DNA of 64,000 nt from Tubulanus polymorphus (lineage: Eukaryota > Nemertea > Palaeonemertea > Tubulaniformes > Tubulanidae), in NCBI RefSeq assembly GCF_964204645.1, contig NC_134029.1:2799001-2863000 (forward strand), in the 5' to 3' direction. The notes below the pieces were generated by a model. The model made no database searches and was not told the origin of the DNA. It was given only the letters and a program-made list of their open reading frames with translations. Positions 36,501-48,309 of this stretch are shown one piece after another. Made by a program: the position numbers and the translations under genes. The first letter of the stretch is position 1. Each line of letters starts with the position of its first letter.

Positions 36501-39500
36501 CGGTATCCAGTCTATTGAGATTATCTGCGCTGATTCTCGATTTGCACAACAAGATTAAGCTAAAAAGTATTTGAAACTTGCACACGAGATCGGAGAACGG
36601 TCGTCGAACTGCAGAATACCAGGACTGGTTTCGCTCGATGATAATCACTATTGTTACTTTTACGATCGGCTACGGACATCAAATTGCATCGGCGCATTTT
36701 GGGCAAGTTACGACCATAAAAAATACCTCCTTCCCCCCATTATCCAGGGAGAGACGATGTCTGAATATGACATATAATATGCCTGCATCTGATATAAGTG
36801 CACTCAAGAGTGCAGTCATATTATTTGCTTATCCGTCTGAAATTTCTCCAGCAATGTAAATATGTTTTAATCATCACTCGGCAGCTTGGTTATCATCACT
36901 ACTCTAAGACTGTTTTCGCTGCTCAAATACCAGTATTTATTGTATACCGTGCGTTATTTGTCCGTTTGTTTTAGATCGAAGTAAACAGTAAAACTATTCA
37001 TGAATTTTTAAAGGTTGTGAGTGTAATAATCGGAGAAATTTCAACCCATAACCTGAGCAACTGGGCATTCGGTTTATTCCTTCCAGAATTTCTAACATTC
37101 TTATCAAGGAATAAATCTCGCAGAACTATGCGGACTATGTTTTGGATATTTTTGTATCACATCGATATTAAATAATTTCGATATGAAATCCTGACAGAAC
37201 TCATCTTTCTCGGTGAATTAATCGCAAGGTCCCGGGGTTAATCAGGAAAGAACTAAGTCAACCACGAGCCGCAGAGAGAATATTTCTACATAAATTAAGC
37301 ACTCGTGGCGACCATTTAGAAATAACCGATGATTGATGTAAGGAACGATACAGCTCATCCGGACCTGATTGTGTGAGTACAAGCAATCGGTTCTGATATA
37401 CTCCAGAGAAATGATTCACAGAAAAGGCTTTTTATTTCGTCTTTGATATGTATATAGTCTCTGACTACTGTGAATCGAGTCAGTCAGACCATGGACGTAT
37501 ATACTAGAGTTTTGTCAGACCAATCATTGCGAACAATTAACTTTACCATAAAAAGAATCATCGCTCAAAGTCTTTTTTTTATGAAGAAGACAATTTTATA
37601 GCCATTTTCTAGACTCCATTATAATCTACCCTCATTCCTATTCATGATATATACCTAACGTGTTTCATTCGTGAAACTATTCCATTGTTATAGGCTTAAA
37701 GCACTAAATCTACCCTCGGGATTTCGTTTTCAATTTTTCAGTAATAGTCGGCATTCATTCCCTGACTGCAGTTACTAAGCTTTTAACGCCGTGATTAAAG
37801 TCTATAGAATTTGTCTGATATATGCATGTGTACTTAAGCCACTGAATATATTTTTCTCTTTTTACATAGCTAAAAAGCCGACGTTTCGACTAGAATTTAG
37901 TTTTGTTATGTTTTGTTTTGTAATTTTAGTATTCCTGGAAATATGTCTATAAGTGTATAGTCGAACAGTTGAAATAAACTACTAGCTCAACGGAACTTTT
38001 AGGACTAGTTTTTCATGAAGATGAAAAAGTATCAAATATACCTCATTGCATACATGACTGTCCCATTACTGTAGATTCTGAGCATTTTATTCGGAATTGT
38101 GATGTCGTGTGTTCGGCCTTGTTTCTCGTTGGGGAAGAATACATCGGGCAGCCAAATACGCTCGATAAATTGCGGCGGGATAGAAATGATAGGGTCGTTT
38201 TCTAGATCCGTGAAATTATGCTGTAATCTCTCGTCTAACCAGCTCTGCCGTAGATACAAACTCACCGTATAATCCTGAAAATACACGAACAAATTTCATA
38301 CCGTAATTGGTGAGATTAAGGTACTGAGATTCTGCTGTAATATTTGCTGAAGAAGATTTTATCTTATTGCTTAGTGTTATATTTCATAGATTTTTTTTAC
38401 AGCATTATGTATTCCTAAAGATAGTCGAAACGTTGAATAAACTATTAGCTCAAGGAAGCATTTTGGATGCTTTTTATTGTTAATGACGGATTCTATATTA
38501 TATTACGTGTATATTACATAGATATGGATTTCCAGGTAATTTGTCTACATCTTTGGAAGTGTAACAATAAATCATTCGAAAATGACGAAAAATACAATAT
38601 GGGTCTCCGACTAATTTCCTCATAACAGAACAAAATAATGGTCTACAGCAAACACGAACAGGAATCAATACAATGGCCGAGTGTTTTATGGTGTATCTAC
38701 AGCCAGGAAGGATGGACATTAGAATTGTCGTTTAGCGTGAGGGATAGATACATGAGCAAATTCCTATCTTTTATTTGCGCATATATAACTGTCAGTTATT
38801 CAGCCAGCGAATCGACATAATAAGGAAGTATATAAACCCGAAAATCGCACCGCAAAGAGACACAAATCATTATGTGTTTATCTAAAAAATAGGATATGAT
38901 CTATCATGATAGATGATAGGATTACACGCGATTCTTAGATTAATGGGTTGATTGAAAAAAACGAAAACTGCTTTAAAAAATAATCTGCAGCCATAGTTCC
39001 AAAATTGATTCGAAAATCAAGTCTGACAACTTGATAAGACTAGCGGTGACATTTCAATGTCTAATGTCAGGGGCAGTTATACACAAGCACTGCTTAGACG
39101 AGTCATACGCTCTATCAACTTGAGACCAACTCCTGTGATTTAAGACCACTTTGGACTTCTTTAAGTCAGCGCCTCGACCAGGCAACCGGACACCGTGGAA
39201 CTGGACTGTATTAGTTCGCTCGATGTGCTTGCTGACAGTTTATGATGCTTGTATGCCCTTGATTCTGAGGTCACCACTCTCAGAAAACTCTCGAGGTTTT
39301 AACTGAGCGTTCAATTTGTTTTGTCGATGAGATACTAGTGACTCACTTACCATTCCGATTTCATCAATCTCTCCAAATCCAGACAGCAATAAGTTTATCG
39401 ATACATTCGTCGCTGGGCCTGAAATATAAATGAATGCGTACAAAATTGCAATGGATTTCAATTATGAAAGTTTTCACATTTCACAATAATTTCGTCATTT

Positions 39501-42500
39501 TGTTGTAACATTTTCCTCGCGAAACGATTTTAAACTCGTTGATTGAACCTCTGGGAAATGAATTTCATAAAGTATGTTTTTGCGCGGAACAATCATAAAA
39601 TTGAAAATAGTCACATTACACGACAAGCACGAGTGCATTACGAAACCGTTTTATATCAGAATTTAAAAACTGAGCCAATACCGATATGAATTCAACACAG
39701 GAGACTGTGATCTTCGTTTCACATGAATTATGAAACGCGGGCGCCCTTAATAAACTAGGTACCGTCTGGTAACAACGTCATCCCGCCGGTAAATGGTTGC
39801 ATGGTGAAAAAAAAACAATGCCTGACTCAATGCGAACTGATACTGAGCCTTTCATATATATATATATCAAAATGAACGGGACCCGTGAGATATATAGATG
39901 CCGCAAGACTAGACGCATCCACGGCAATAGTATACCTAATTATGCCTAAAAAATTGTTCGTTCAATTTTGATATGATATTACTGCTGATCTAGTGTCGGG
40001 AGACGGTGCTGTCAAAATTAGGTGTGAATTTCATTCATCAGGATCGAATAGTGGTATTTCGAATAACGCAATTTTCTAGTCAAGCCTCTGACGGATCATT
40101 CAACTGAAGATTAAACAATTCTACGGAGATGTGTTGTTGATAACGATTAAGATATCGCTTCATTATTCAAGGGACGAGTTTTCGTCGGGATTCTCGGGAC
40201 ATTATTCGGCACACACTCACAATTTTGTTTCAGTTTAATTTTTGTCCGTATGAATTATGCCTACATACATCGCGTGTATATAAATCAAACAGAGAAAGTG
40301 TTGAAACTGACAGAATGTATTCAATATTTATATGTAGACTAATGAGAAACTCGATAATAGGCAACAACAGACTGAGCAATATCTCGCTCAGTGTTAGTTG
40401 GTTTGCGATTGAAGAAAAACAATCTACGAGATCACGCTCAGGCAAATATTTTCCTTCCTGCGACGATCACGAGGAGGGCGCCGATCATACGATCTCATTC
40501 CCATTAGATTATTCGTCGGAGTCGAATGAAGATACTGGATAGGATGGTGAGGAGTTCACGTATTAGAACCACTCCGCGTAACTCGAGCTCATGTTCGTAT
40601 TAATCATCCATACCCGGAACATCGAACAAACCTCGACTCATTCTACCGTGGTCGTATTCTAATTTATACGCCCATGAATCTACCTAACGAATATATTGTC
40701 CCTACATTCAATATGGCCGCTAGGCAGCTAAATTGTGGTGGAATCTTCGTATTCTAACTAAATCTCCGGCATAGTCTCTATGCATAACCTATTATCAAGT
40801 CTTGTATACACGTATGATTTTAATGAGATATAATAGCGTTTTGTATCCATTCGAATTATCATCAGTTGTTTTTAAGTAGTATTTTCGTAACGCGTCCCGT
40901 TACTGAATAGAAACCGATGAATTATTCAGAAGTTTTGGCTGCTCGATTCCCACCAGAGAAGCTACGCTTTAACGAGCGATGGTCTGATAGCCTGAACGCA
41001 GTAATAACGCGTGTGTGCGGTCGGAGAGTGATAGCAGTATGAGAGAATCCGCTTTTACGCAGTTCACGGCTGCTACTTTATGAAACATTGATTGCAGTTA
41101 TTTTGATGGAACTGGGAGAGGAAATCTACACCAATGGTGTCAACTTCTAGCGGACTAGTGCGGTTCCCTCTAACGCGTACACGCGTATAACCCTGACAAA
41201 ATATTAACCAATATTTTCGATGACAATTGAAGCTGTCAGTTGAGCTATCTGCTCTAGATACTTGAAGTCGTCGAAGCGACGACGAGTCCTCCTCGTCCAT
41301 TACCGGGGCGTATACATGAATCAATTCAAAAAAGCTAGGTTTCAGTTACATATGTTACTTTCACATGATCAACATCACCCGATATGTCTTGCGATGAGCC
41401 CATTTTTTAAGTTTCCAGATTTCAATGGACTGCGGCAATCGAGTATACCATTGAGGATGTCACTAGTGTGCAGGACTACGATTCTCAAATTCAATGAATG
41501 TCGAATCAAGATCGCACCATATGACGTGTGAACCCTCGTGATCCATCGTAGTTTATCTGGAGACTTGTCTAATCTTTTATATTGTCAGTTAGAAATCTAT
41601 ATGAAAGCTGATTAAGAATGAACTAAATTCTGGTCGAGTTTCCTTATTGGTTACAGCGCTACCTGGTAGGATATGGCTAATAGCATAAGGGGTCCGCAAT
41701 AGTGACAGAAGAAGCTATGAACTTACCATTGACTCCCGGTCTCACTCTACGGTCATAGACGTGATTATTGAGAAGTCGATTCAACACTTCCGTTCGGTTT
41801 TTCTGTCTATAAATAAATATTCAATAAATTCAATTAACCTTATATCGGAACTCGCACAATCTGTTTCACTGACGTTTCGCATTCGAATTCTTCTATCAAT
41901 CTTCCATTCAATTAGCATTTCATATTATGTTTATGCATCACAAAATTATCTTTATCAAATTTCAAAATGTTCTGTTCTCATCACTACACATGAACGCGTT
42001 ACGTAAGTGATGAATAATGAATGACTTTTATCAAGAGACATTCTCTGGTTTCCAGAAGAATTGATTTTAGTTCCACGTTTCCCCCCTAGGAGTCTGTTAT
42101 ATAGACAGGTTATCAGTAAACTCAGATCATCCATTTCTACCACCATTATTCAAAGCGTGTTCAATTATTCAAGTTCGTTAAACATTTGGTGAATTATCTC
42201 AAACATTTGTGGAGTCGCGACTGATTTGAATCATGTCAAATATCTGTATAGTCGCTCTTCTGTCGCCCGGCGTTCCAGTGTTACTACATTTATGAACAAA
42301 CTCGGGTGCGATATTGAACCAGATCAAACGAGTTTTTCTAATTTATTTCATTCCCCGGCGAATCATTCGCCTGTTCAACGGTAATTATTTCTTCGTTTGA
42401 TACTTGAAAGTATTTCTCAGACGGAAACTATGCTATATATCTGTCGAAGAGCCGATGAGCTGGCCTGCACAATTGTACAAAAATGATATGCGTAATTACT

Positions 42501-43079
42501 TCTGCGTTCCTCGGAACGTCTTTAGCTAGAGCGACAACGCTCGGGAGTCATCGAGTAATCTTCATCGCTTCCGATTAATTTGCGCTCTGAAAATTCCCAT
42601 TTAGCGAATAAAACTGTCGTTTAACAACAGCCCAGCGATAGATGATAAAAATATCAGATAAAACCAGCTATCGCTATAACGACTCACAGTGGTTTGAATT
42701 TATCTTCGAGTCTATTCGAATATGCTCGAAATAAAACCCACGTTGCCGCGGAACTGGGTCTAGAATCAAATCAAACTCACACGCGTGAAATTCGAGAAAA
42801 AGCCAATTTTTGCAACAGAAAATAAGTCGGAATAAATTTTATGGTGAAAAGGCCAAGCCATTTTAGCTCCTTGACATTTAGATGCAATGGATTAAATAAA
42901 GGTCTACAGTCGAATAAAACTTTTAAACCGTGGTGTCAGATAAATCCCACGACTGAATTCTAACTCCAACGAAAGGTGTTCATTACTTACAGTTTTGATG
43001 AATTCTTTCTAACAAGTAAAATGCACAGAAAAGCACCAACCCAGACAATTTTATTACACATACTGGTTTGAACGAACAT
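33561..43079 (-). CDS. Glycine-receptor-like Cys-loop chloride channel subunit
   Basis: Eight coding exons on the minus strand join in frame to 430 aa, in transcript order 43079-42991, 41806-41727, 39418-39351, 38274-38042, 36327-36245, 35831-35694, 34973-34543 and 33731-33561. Exon 1 gives a signal peptide. The ligand-binding domain contains [13 protein letters not shown], the Cys-loop C164-C178 ([15 protein letters not shown]), the loop B motif MESFAYDFGD and a second disulfide, C224-C235 ([12 protein letters not shown]). M1 reads [17 protein letters not shown]2 begins [17 protein letters not shown], where PAR predicts anion selectivity. M3 and a short cytosolic loop follow, then M4 ([16 protein letters not shown]). 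The second cysteine pair and loop C favour a glycine receptor over a GABA-A type; glutamate-gated chloride channels are the main alternative. Family role: pentameric ligand-gated chloride channel in the neuronal or muscle membrane. Start codon: first ATG 10 bases after a possible acceptor; a second in-frame ATG seven codons on is possible. Confidence 0.92.
35014..35660. repeat. Tandem 156-bp duplication in a channel intron
   Basis: Unit 1 is 35014-35169 and unit 2 is 35170-35191 plus 35527-35660; both are 156 bp and start with ATCGGCAGGGATTCGAATCT and end GGTGATAGTTCT. They differ at only a few bases (GACTCCG/GACCCCG, GCGCGTAG/GCGCATAG). GATTCGAATCC on the minus strand resembles a polymerase III B box, so the unit may be a tRNA-derived repeat. 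Unit 2 is split by the insertion at 35192-35521. It lies 20 to 30 bases from the flanking exon boundaries. Confidence 0.85.
35192..35521. mobile_element. 330-bp MITE-like insertion with 15-bp TIRs
   Basis: The element starts GGCCTTTTTATGAAC and ends with the exact reverse complement, GTTCATAAAAAGGCC. TCTGA directly flanks it on both sides (35187-35191 and 35522-35526) and occurs once at the matching place in the uninterrupted unit 1, so it is a 5-bp target-site duplication. There is no open reading frame. The interior contains further inverted motifs (GCATACTTGCTCG with CGAGTATGC, GGATTATGACATAATCC). It is therefore non-autonomous; the superfamily is not assigned. Confidence 0.85.
36000..36052. 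repeat. CT-rich simple sequence
   Basis: CTCTC-rich run inside the intron between channel exons 5 and 6, upstream of the 36245-36327 exon on the plus strand. Read on the minus strand it is GA-rich and downstream of that exon. Confidence 0.6.
37861..38010 (+). repeat. Foldback-family remnant, left of channel exon 4
   Basis: AGCCGACGTTTCGACTAG at about 37875 is an inverted GAAACGTCG core. GTATAGTCGAACAGTTGAAA and TAAACTACTAGCTCAACGGA at 37957-37995 match the family tail. The same tail, CGAAACGTTGAATAAACTAT followed by TAGCTCAAGGAA, lies on the other side of the exon at 38417-38455. Confidence 0.55.
38395..38485 (+). repeat. Foldback-family remnant, right of channel exon 4
   Basis: ATTCCTAAAGATAGTCGAAA followed by CGTTGAATAAACTATTAGCT shares its core and tail with the copy at 37957-37995 in direct orientation. 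Channel exon 4 (38042-38274) lies between them. Confidence 0.55.
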
Positions 43080-43836
43080 CACTTTCTGCAATAAACGCAG
43101 TGGAATCGAATAAAGAACATAAATTTTCAGATTTCGATATTGGAAAAGGAAATTAGAACACACTATAATACGTGTTCGATATACAGTGAATAGAATGGAT
43201 CACTTCCGCGTGGAAATTGAGCATTGTTCGTACTGCGAGCTGCTGGGATTATTTACCTGAGTTAAACAAAATCCCGCATATTACATCGTTAAAAAACCAT
43301 AGATAATCTTTATGATTGTTTTATGAAATAAGATTTGGAAAAACACTAAATCATTAAAAGACTGGGCCTTTAAAGTCAAAAATTTCTTGTAACAGTTTCA
43401 GTCATCCAACGTCTTATATATAACAATATTTTGTATTTACTTATGTTATGTCTTATTGTAATTCGAAACATCAATGAAATATTATCATTATTATGATTAT
43501 TATACATTAATAGTATCTGTCTACACTGTTTGGTTTAATTTCTACAACAAAACATTGATTTAGTTTTTTTTTCTGAGTGAAATTTATCCCGGAATTGTGG
43601 TCACGCATGGTATTTACATCCTTTGCAATCATCACTCAAGGCTTTAGGTGATTATAGCCACTGATAGATTCACGCTCAAGAAGATGACACCAAATTATCC
43701 TTCCAGACAATTCTCTATTCTCGAGTGATGCGTGTTGTCAACCCGGAATACGTGGTCGTGGCAGCTCTAAATGTGAGCGGTCATCATTTTATGTGAGGAG
43801 ATCACGGTCACGACGAGATGTTAAAGAAACCTCCAC

Positions 43837-43875
43837 CAGGGAGGTGAGAGAGTTCACTCCCACCTCCCTGCCTCC
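43837..43875. repeat. Short perfect hairpin
   Basis: GGGAGGTG at about 43839 pairs with CACCTCCC at about 43861 across a 14-base loop, preceded by another CACC/GGTG pairing. Located in non-coding DNA; no role can be assigned. Confidence 0.5.
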
Positions 43876-44813
43876 ACAGACTATTCATGCGCAGTCTATA
43901 GATTGACCGAATTGGTCAGAATTGAACTATTCTTGTACAAACCAGTTTTGGCATATACGAAAAAAGGTCACGTTATTGGTACATGATGACGGCTATAGGC
44001 GGTTCTATCTACGAGAATTACAAAATGAAAAAGTGGGTTGCGTCCAGTTTTTAGGATACCTAAGATAAAAAATCTGTGTATTATCAAAGCGTCCTATAGG
44101 GGACATACGATAACGAATTTCCAACCAATATGTCTTTATTTCATTTCCTATTGGTAATTTCTCGGTTGAATTTTGATGTTTTTTCTCAGGCCACTACAAA
44201 TACATGAAATACGCAACAAATTCAGTAGATTCTACATTGCCAATCCATTTAATGAATTCGAAACTGATGATTAGGCGAGGTTTTCGAATGCATATTTATG
44301 ACGTTTACTCACAAATTGTCAATCTAATAAAAACGCTGAACACCGAGTCAATAATATCCAATTCTCTTAACCGTTTGCATTAAGTAAATTTAATTATACG
44401 GTACTTAATGAATGTTTATGGTTCGAGCAATCGGTGAATTTTACAACTGTGGCCCCTGTTTGACACAGATCAGTCATCTGATACAGTTTTCTATTTGTAG
44501 CAGAAACTGTCCAGGCACTGCCGGAGTCAATTCAATTTAAAAGTAATGCACAAATGAGGTTCACAGTTTATTAACTGAATAATTCAATGATAGTTTTCGA
44601 TATTTCTGTATTCTCTTGGGTTAAAACCCTGTTGAGGTGAATGCCATCAGGTTGTAAGCATCAAGCCTACAAAATGTTTTATTTATATCACTGCGTAAAA
44701 ACCCATTGATTCCAACCACTTTTGGGAATAGTTCCTTTAATCCAACTCCCAAAAGCAGATACCGTTTTGAATGCAATAAGAATAAGACCCAGAACATCTT
44801 AAGACACGGTGAA

Positions 44814-44886
44814 AATCTGCGGGCTGCTCCGTACAATAATCTGCGGGCTGCTCCGTACTACAATCTGCGGGCTGTTCCGTACAATG
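44814..44886 (+). repeat. Three tandem 24-bp units, in frame
   Basis: AATCTGCGGGCTGCTCCGTA recurs three times at 24-base spacing with single-base changes. In the frame 44706-44915 each unit reads NLRAAPYN, NLRAAPYY and NLRAVPYN. The period is a multiple of three and the changes are mild at protein level, but the surrounding frame has no recognisable start, signal peptide or splice context. Confidence 0.8.
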
Positions 44887-44919
44887 AACCGGTGGTTTTT
44901 CGAGGAAATTTGTGAAGAT

Positions 44920-44960
44920 AATAATAATGATAATGATAAAGATGATAAGAATAATATTCT
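44920..44960. repeat. GAT/AAT-rich microsatellite
   Basis: Imperfect GATAAT/GATAAA repeat in non-coding DNA just after the 24-bp repeat. Confidence 0.5.
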
Positions 44961-46089
44961 ATTTACGATTTGAATCAAAATATGAAGTAGCATAATTAGA
45001 TACAAATACAAAATGTTTAATATAAGACGATGGATTTCATAGGATGTTGTATTTATTTTCTACTTGTAGTAATCTGTTTACTTACATCTTAATGCCAGGT
45101 TTTCCATTGTAAAAAATTCATTTTTTCGAAATGCAGACAATATGATAAATCCGTATGAATCGACATTCTTATAATGTCTTCCACGAGGGCAAACTTTTAT
45201 AGTACTTGGTCCGACACAGGGCATAGATTACATGAGCGTTGGTGCGTTAAACAGATACAATTAGTTTAAACTCCCTTGCATCAAAAATAGAGTCAATGTA
45301 TATGATATTTTCAATCTGATGATCTATCGTGTTATTTACCTACAAGATGAATGCCTGTAACGTGTTACCGCGTTACAGTCAGTCAGTAATAACGTATTAT
45401 TTATCATTATTTATCGCAGATTTTTAACGAATGTCAATTAGTTTTACAGCACCTATGTTATTACGTTTGTTTGTAGCTGCTTTTTGCGCAATCTAAAAGG
45501 TTATTTTCCTAAATCCTGAACATTGATGATTCACACAAAATAACAAAACTCAGTTTGGGGAATATTTTTTTCAATCTGAAGTCAATTGATATTGAGTTAG
45601 AAAGAGGATAGAATTCAACGCCAATAGAAGATGAAAAGATTATTGTAAACATACGATGTATATTCTAAGGATACTGCTTGGTACGAACCCATCAGCTCTG
45701 TATTTGCAATATGTAATAAACTTTCTAGAAAAAATTGTCGACATCAAATATTTTTACCTTAAATGTCCGTATGTCGGTTGTTTCTGTAACGGCTGCTTTT
45801 CTCGTCCAGCGCAGACTGACTGCCTGAAGCTGCAGAGGTCCCGTTTCACCAGCAGCCTGAGCTGCAATATTCCTAGTGTTATATGCTTTTTCGAATTCGC
45901 TGACTGGATAGATACAGTTTCTGTCGATAAATCTAAGGTTTATCTTACGTCTCGCTTAACAGGACACATTCGCGACAAATTAGAAAGGCAATCGTGATAG
46001 TTTAAAGACCTCCACTCGGCTGTTGCTCTCGGAAACTATCGTATAATTAGAAACGGTGGTCTGGGTAGCAAATATACTAGATACCAGAC

Positions 46090-46323
<234 letters not shown>

Positions 46324-47114
46324 ATATTCCTATTTATGTATTTATGTGGCAGCTTTTATCCAATTCAATATTCTAGTGTGTGGTAGGATGATTTCTGCAA
46401 CAATGTAAAAATCAGATAATTCAATCGAGTAAATCGAACAGGTTACTCCGTCTTGATGGCAAAAAAAAAATTATTTATTTATACTAAACTATTTTCCCGA
46501 TGGATTTGGACTTAATCGGCTTAGCCCCAGAATCGGCTGATGTCACTAGTCTAAGTATAAAACGAAGAGTTTTAATCTAATTGTTGAATTAATTTGATTT
46601 GAATGAGACGGTCGCCTTATCATAATTTTGTTGGATCGTTGAAGTCATTTAGAATAAGAAGGAGGTTGGTCACAATTCTAATAAGTTTTAGTTAAAGGCG
46701 ATGAGAATGATGCGAAGGTTGGTTGGGACTTGGGTCTCTACCACTTTGGGAATGAAACAAGTCCTCGTGATAAAGTTTTTCGACCGATCCCATTAATATT
46801 GAACACTATCAGTTTACAATATGTTTCATATGCATGAAATACAATAATGCCGATTGCATTAACAAACTCTCAATTGGCAGATGTTCTGGATTACTAGAAA
46901 TGTCTAACGGAGCATGTGACATGTGAGGGACGTCGATGCCTATGTTGTTAAGTACTCCCCGATATGAATAACGATTTTTCAATATTATTAGTTATTGTTT
47001 CTTCAATCGGAGCATGATCAAAGTATCGCGTTGTTTCATTTTCGAGCACACTCAATCAACGCATATATGATTAATACTATCAAGAGGAAATCTGTCATCG
47101 ATCGCCTATTCGAA

Positions 47115-47120
47115 TATAAA
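47115..47120 (+). promoter_or_regulatory. Candidate TATA box of the secreted peptide gene
   Basis: TATAAA lies about 95 bases before a consensus donor (GTAAGT at 47212). Initiation about 30 bases downstream would give a short 5' UTR exon ending at 47211, spliced to an acceptor ending at about 47508, nine bases before the start codon. This is inference from spacing. Confidence 0.35.
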
Positions 47121-47516
47121 CTCGTAGTTTTATCGCTTGTTTTGAATATCTCCATCACAACTCGTTACGGCATCGCCGAACCTCGGCTCTCGTATTATTG
47201 AAAATCGAGCACGTAAGTTTTTATTTCACAAATTTTTGTTGACGAATTAATACTATAACAATAGACTGCGTCTTATCACTAGGACCGTAAATATTTTGTC
47301 GGCTTTTGGCAGAATACTGAATTGATAACTGAAAGTTTTCGGAAAGAAATCTTCGTGAAATTAGCGGCTCGAGTCGTTTAACCGAGCAGCAAGTCTGCAC
47401 ATTTTTTCCTCGTGTTTGTAAATGATACTTTGTCGGTAAATCATCTATTGTTAGCTTAAATTCGAATTGATCTATGTTTTGATCTTTTGACATGCCCTCA
47501 GTTTGTAGATACCGCT

Positions 47517-47720
47517 ATGAAAGTTACGGTGGTATTAATATTGGTGTTGACCATATTTGGTCATTGTTTTGCAAATCCGTGCAATTCTGTGGACCCAACC
47601 GTGGCGAGTAACTGCTATATATGTGCAACCAACAATTGTCTAGAAGGCGCAAGCACCACCGAAGATTGCTGCATGGACCCACCACGACATCTAGGCTACT
47701 GCACGTGCTTACCATCGTGA
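47517..47720 (+). CDS. Small secreted eight-cysteine peptide precursor
   Basis: A 67-residue frame starts MKVTVVLILVLTIFGHCFA, a clear signal peptide, and yields a mature part of about 48 residues. The mature cysteine pattern is C-x10-C-x2-C-x4-C-x9-C-C-x9-C-x-C. I do not recognise the family. The length, signal peptide and even cysteine number suggest a disulfide-rich secreted peptide, such as an antimicrobial, signalling or venom-like peptide, with none favoured. The start was chosen because the methionine follows an apparent acceptor (TTTGTAG) by nine bases; the in-frame extension upstream has no ATG. There are no predicted glycosylation sites in the mature part. A TATA box and a 5' UTR intron fit upstream. 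Confidence 0.65.
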   Translation: MKVTVVLILVLTIFGHCFANPCNSVDPTVASNCYICATNNCLEGASTTEDCCMDPPRHLGYCTCLPS

Positions 47721-48309
47721 AGAACAAGAAAATATAAAACATCAATTCGCGTTCGTCAATTAAGAATTTATTTATCATTTTATCCATAAAAGCGTTGACG
47801 TTCTCAACTTTATTTCACGCGACAAAATGGTGTGTTCTCTTTTCATTGATAGGTTTGAGGAAATAATTATATCAATTAGCAACATATCAAGCTTTTAAGG
47901 GATCAGAAAGAGTGAAAACGGTCGTAGGGAGACGACCGTAGCACAACAGCGAAACTAGCAACATTCATGAAAAGCCTAAAACTGGTAAAATTCGTACTCA
48001 TTTTCCACCTCTCTCAATCGTTTAACCTTTATGAGTTATCATTTCACCGAACAATGATCTTTTTGAAACCAGTTCTCTCTGACTCTCTGACTTTGTGACA
48101 GTGAATCCTGTATGTAACCAACGTGCGCGAATGTTTGTATAAAAACAAACAATCTTTTTCAAGATCTAATATCATAAACAACAAAACACAACTTCGAATG
48201 TGAAACTATCTATCAAAACATCGTTTACAGTGCAAATATTTGTGCTACTAGTAACAGTTATTCCCATTGACATAGGAACTGCAGCAGAATGGAACATCTT
48301 AGATGTTCA
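47721..48309. other. Convergent spacer
   Basis: AT-rich with no coding sequence supported. It is expected to hold the 3' ends of the plus-strand peptide gene and the minus-strand PAN-like gene. Confidence 0.5.

Noticed and set aside
40225-40542. 105-codon open frame inside a channel-gene intron
   Set aside because: No start context, splice sites or family resemblance; it is overlapped by an equally open frame on the other strand.
45656-45997. 113-codon frame with several cysteines
   Set aside because: It has no signal peptide or recognisable domain and a composition typical of AT-rich non-coding DNA.
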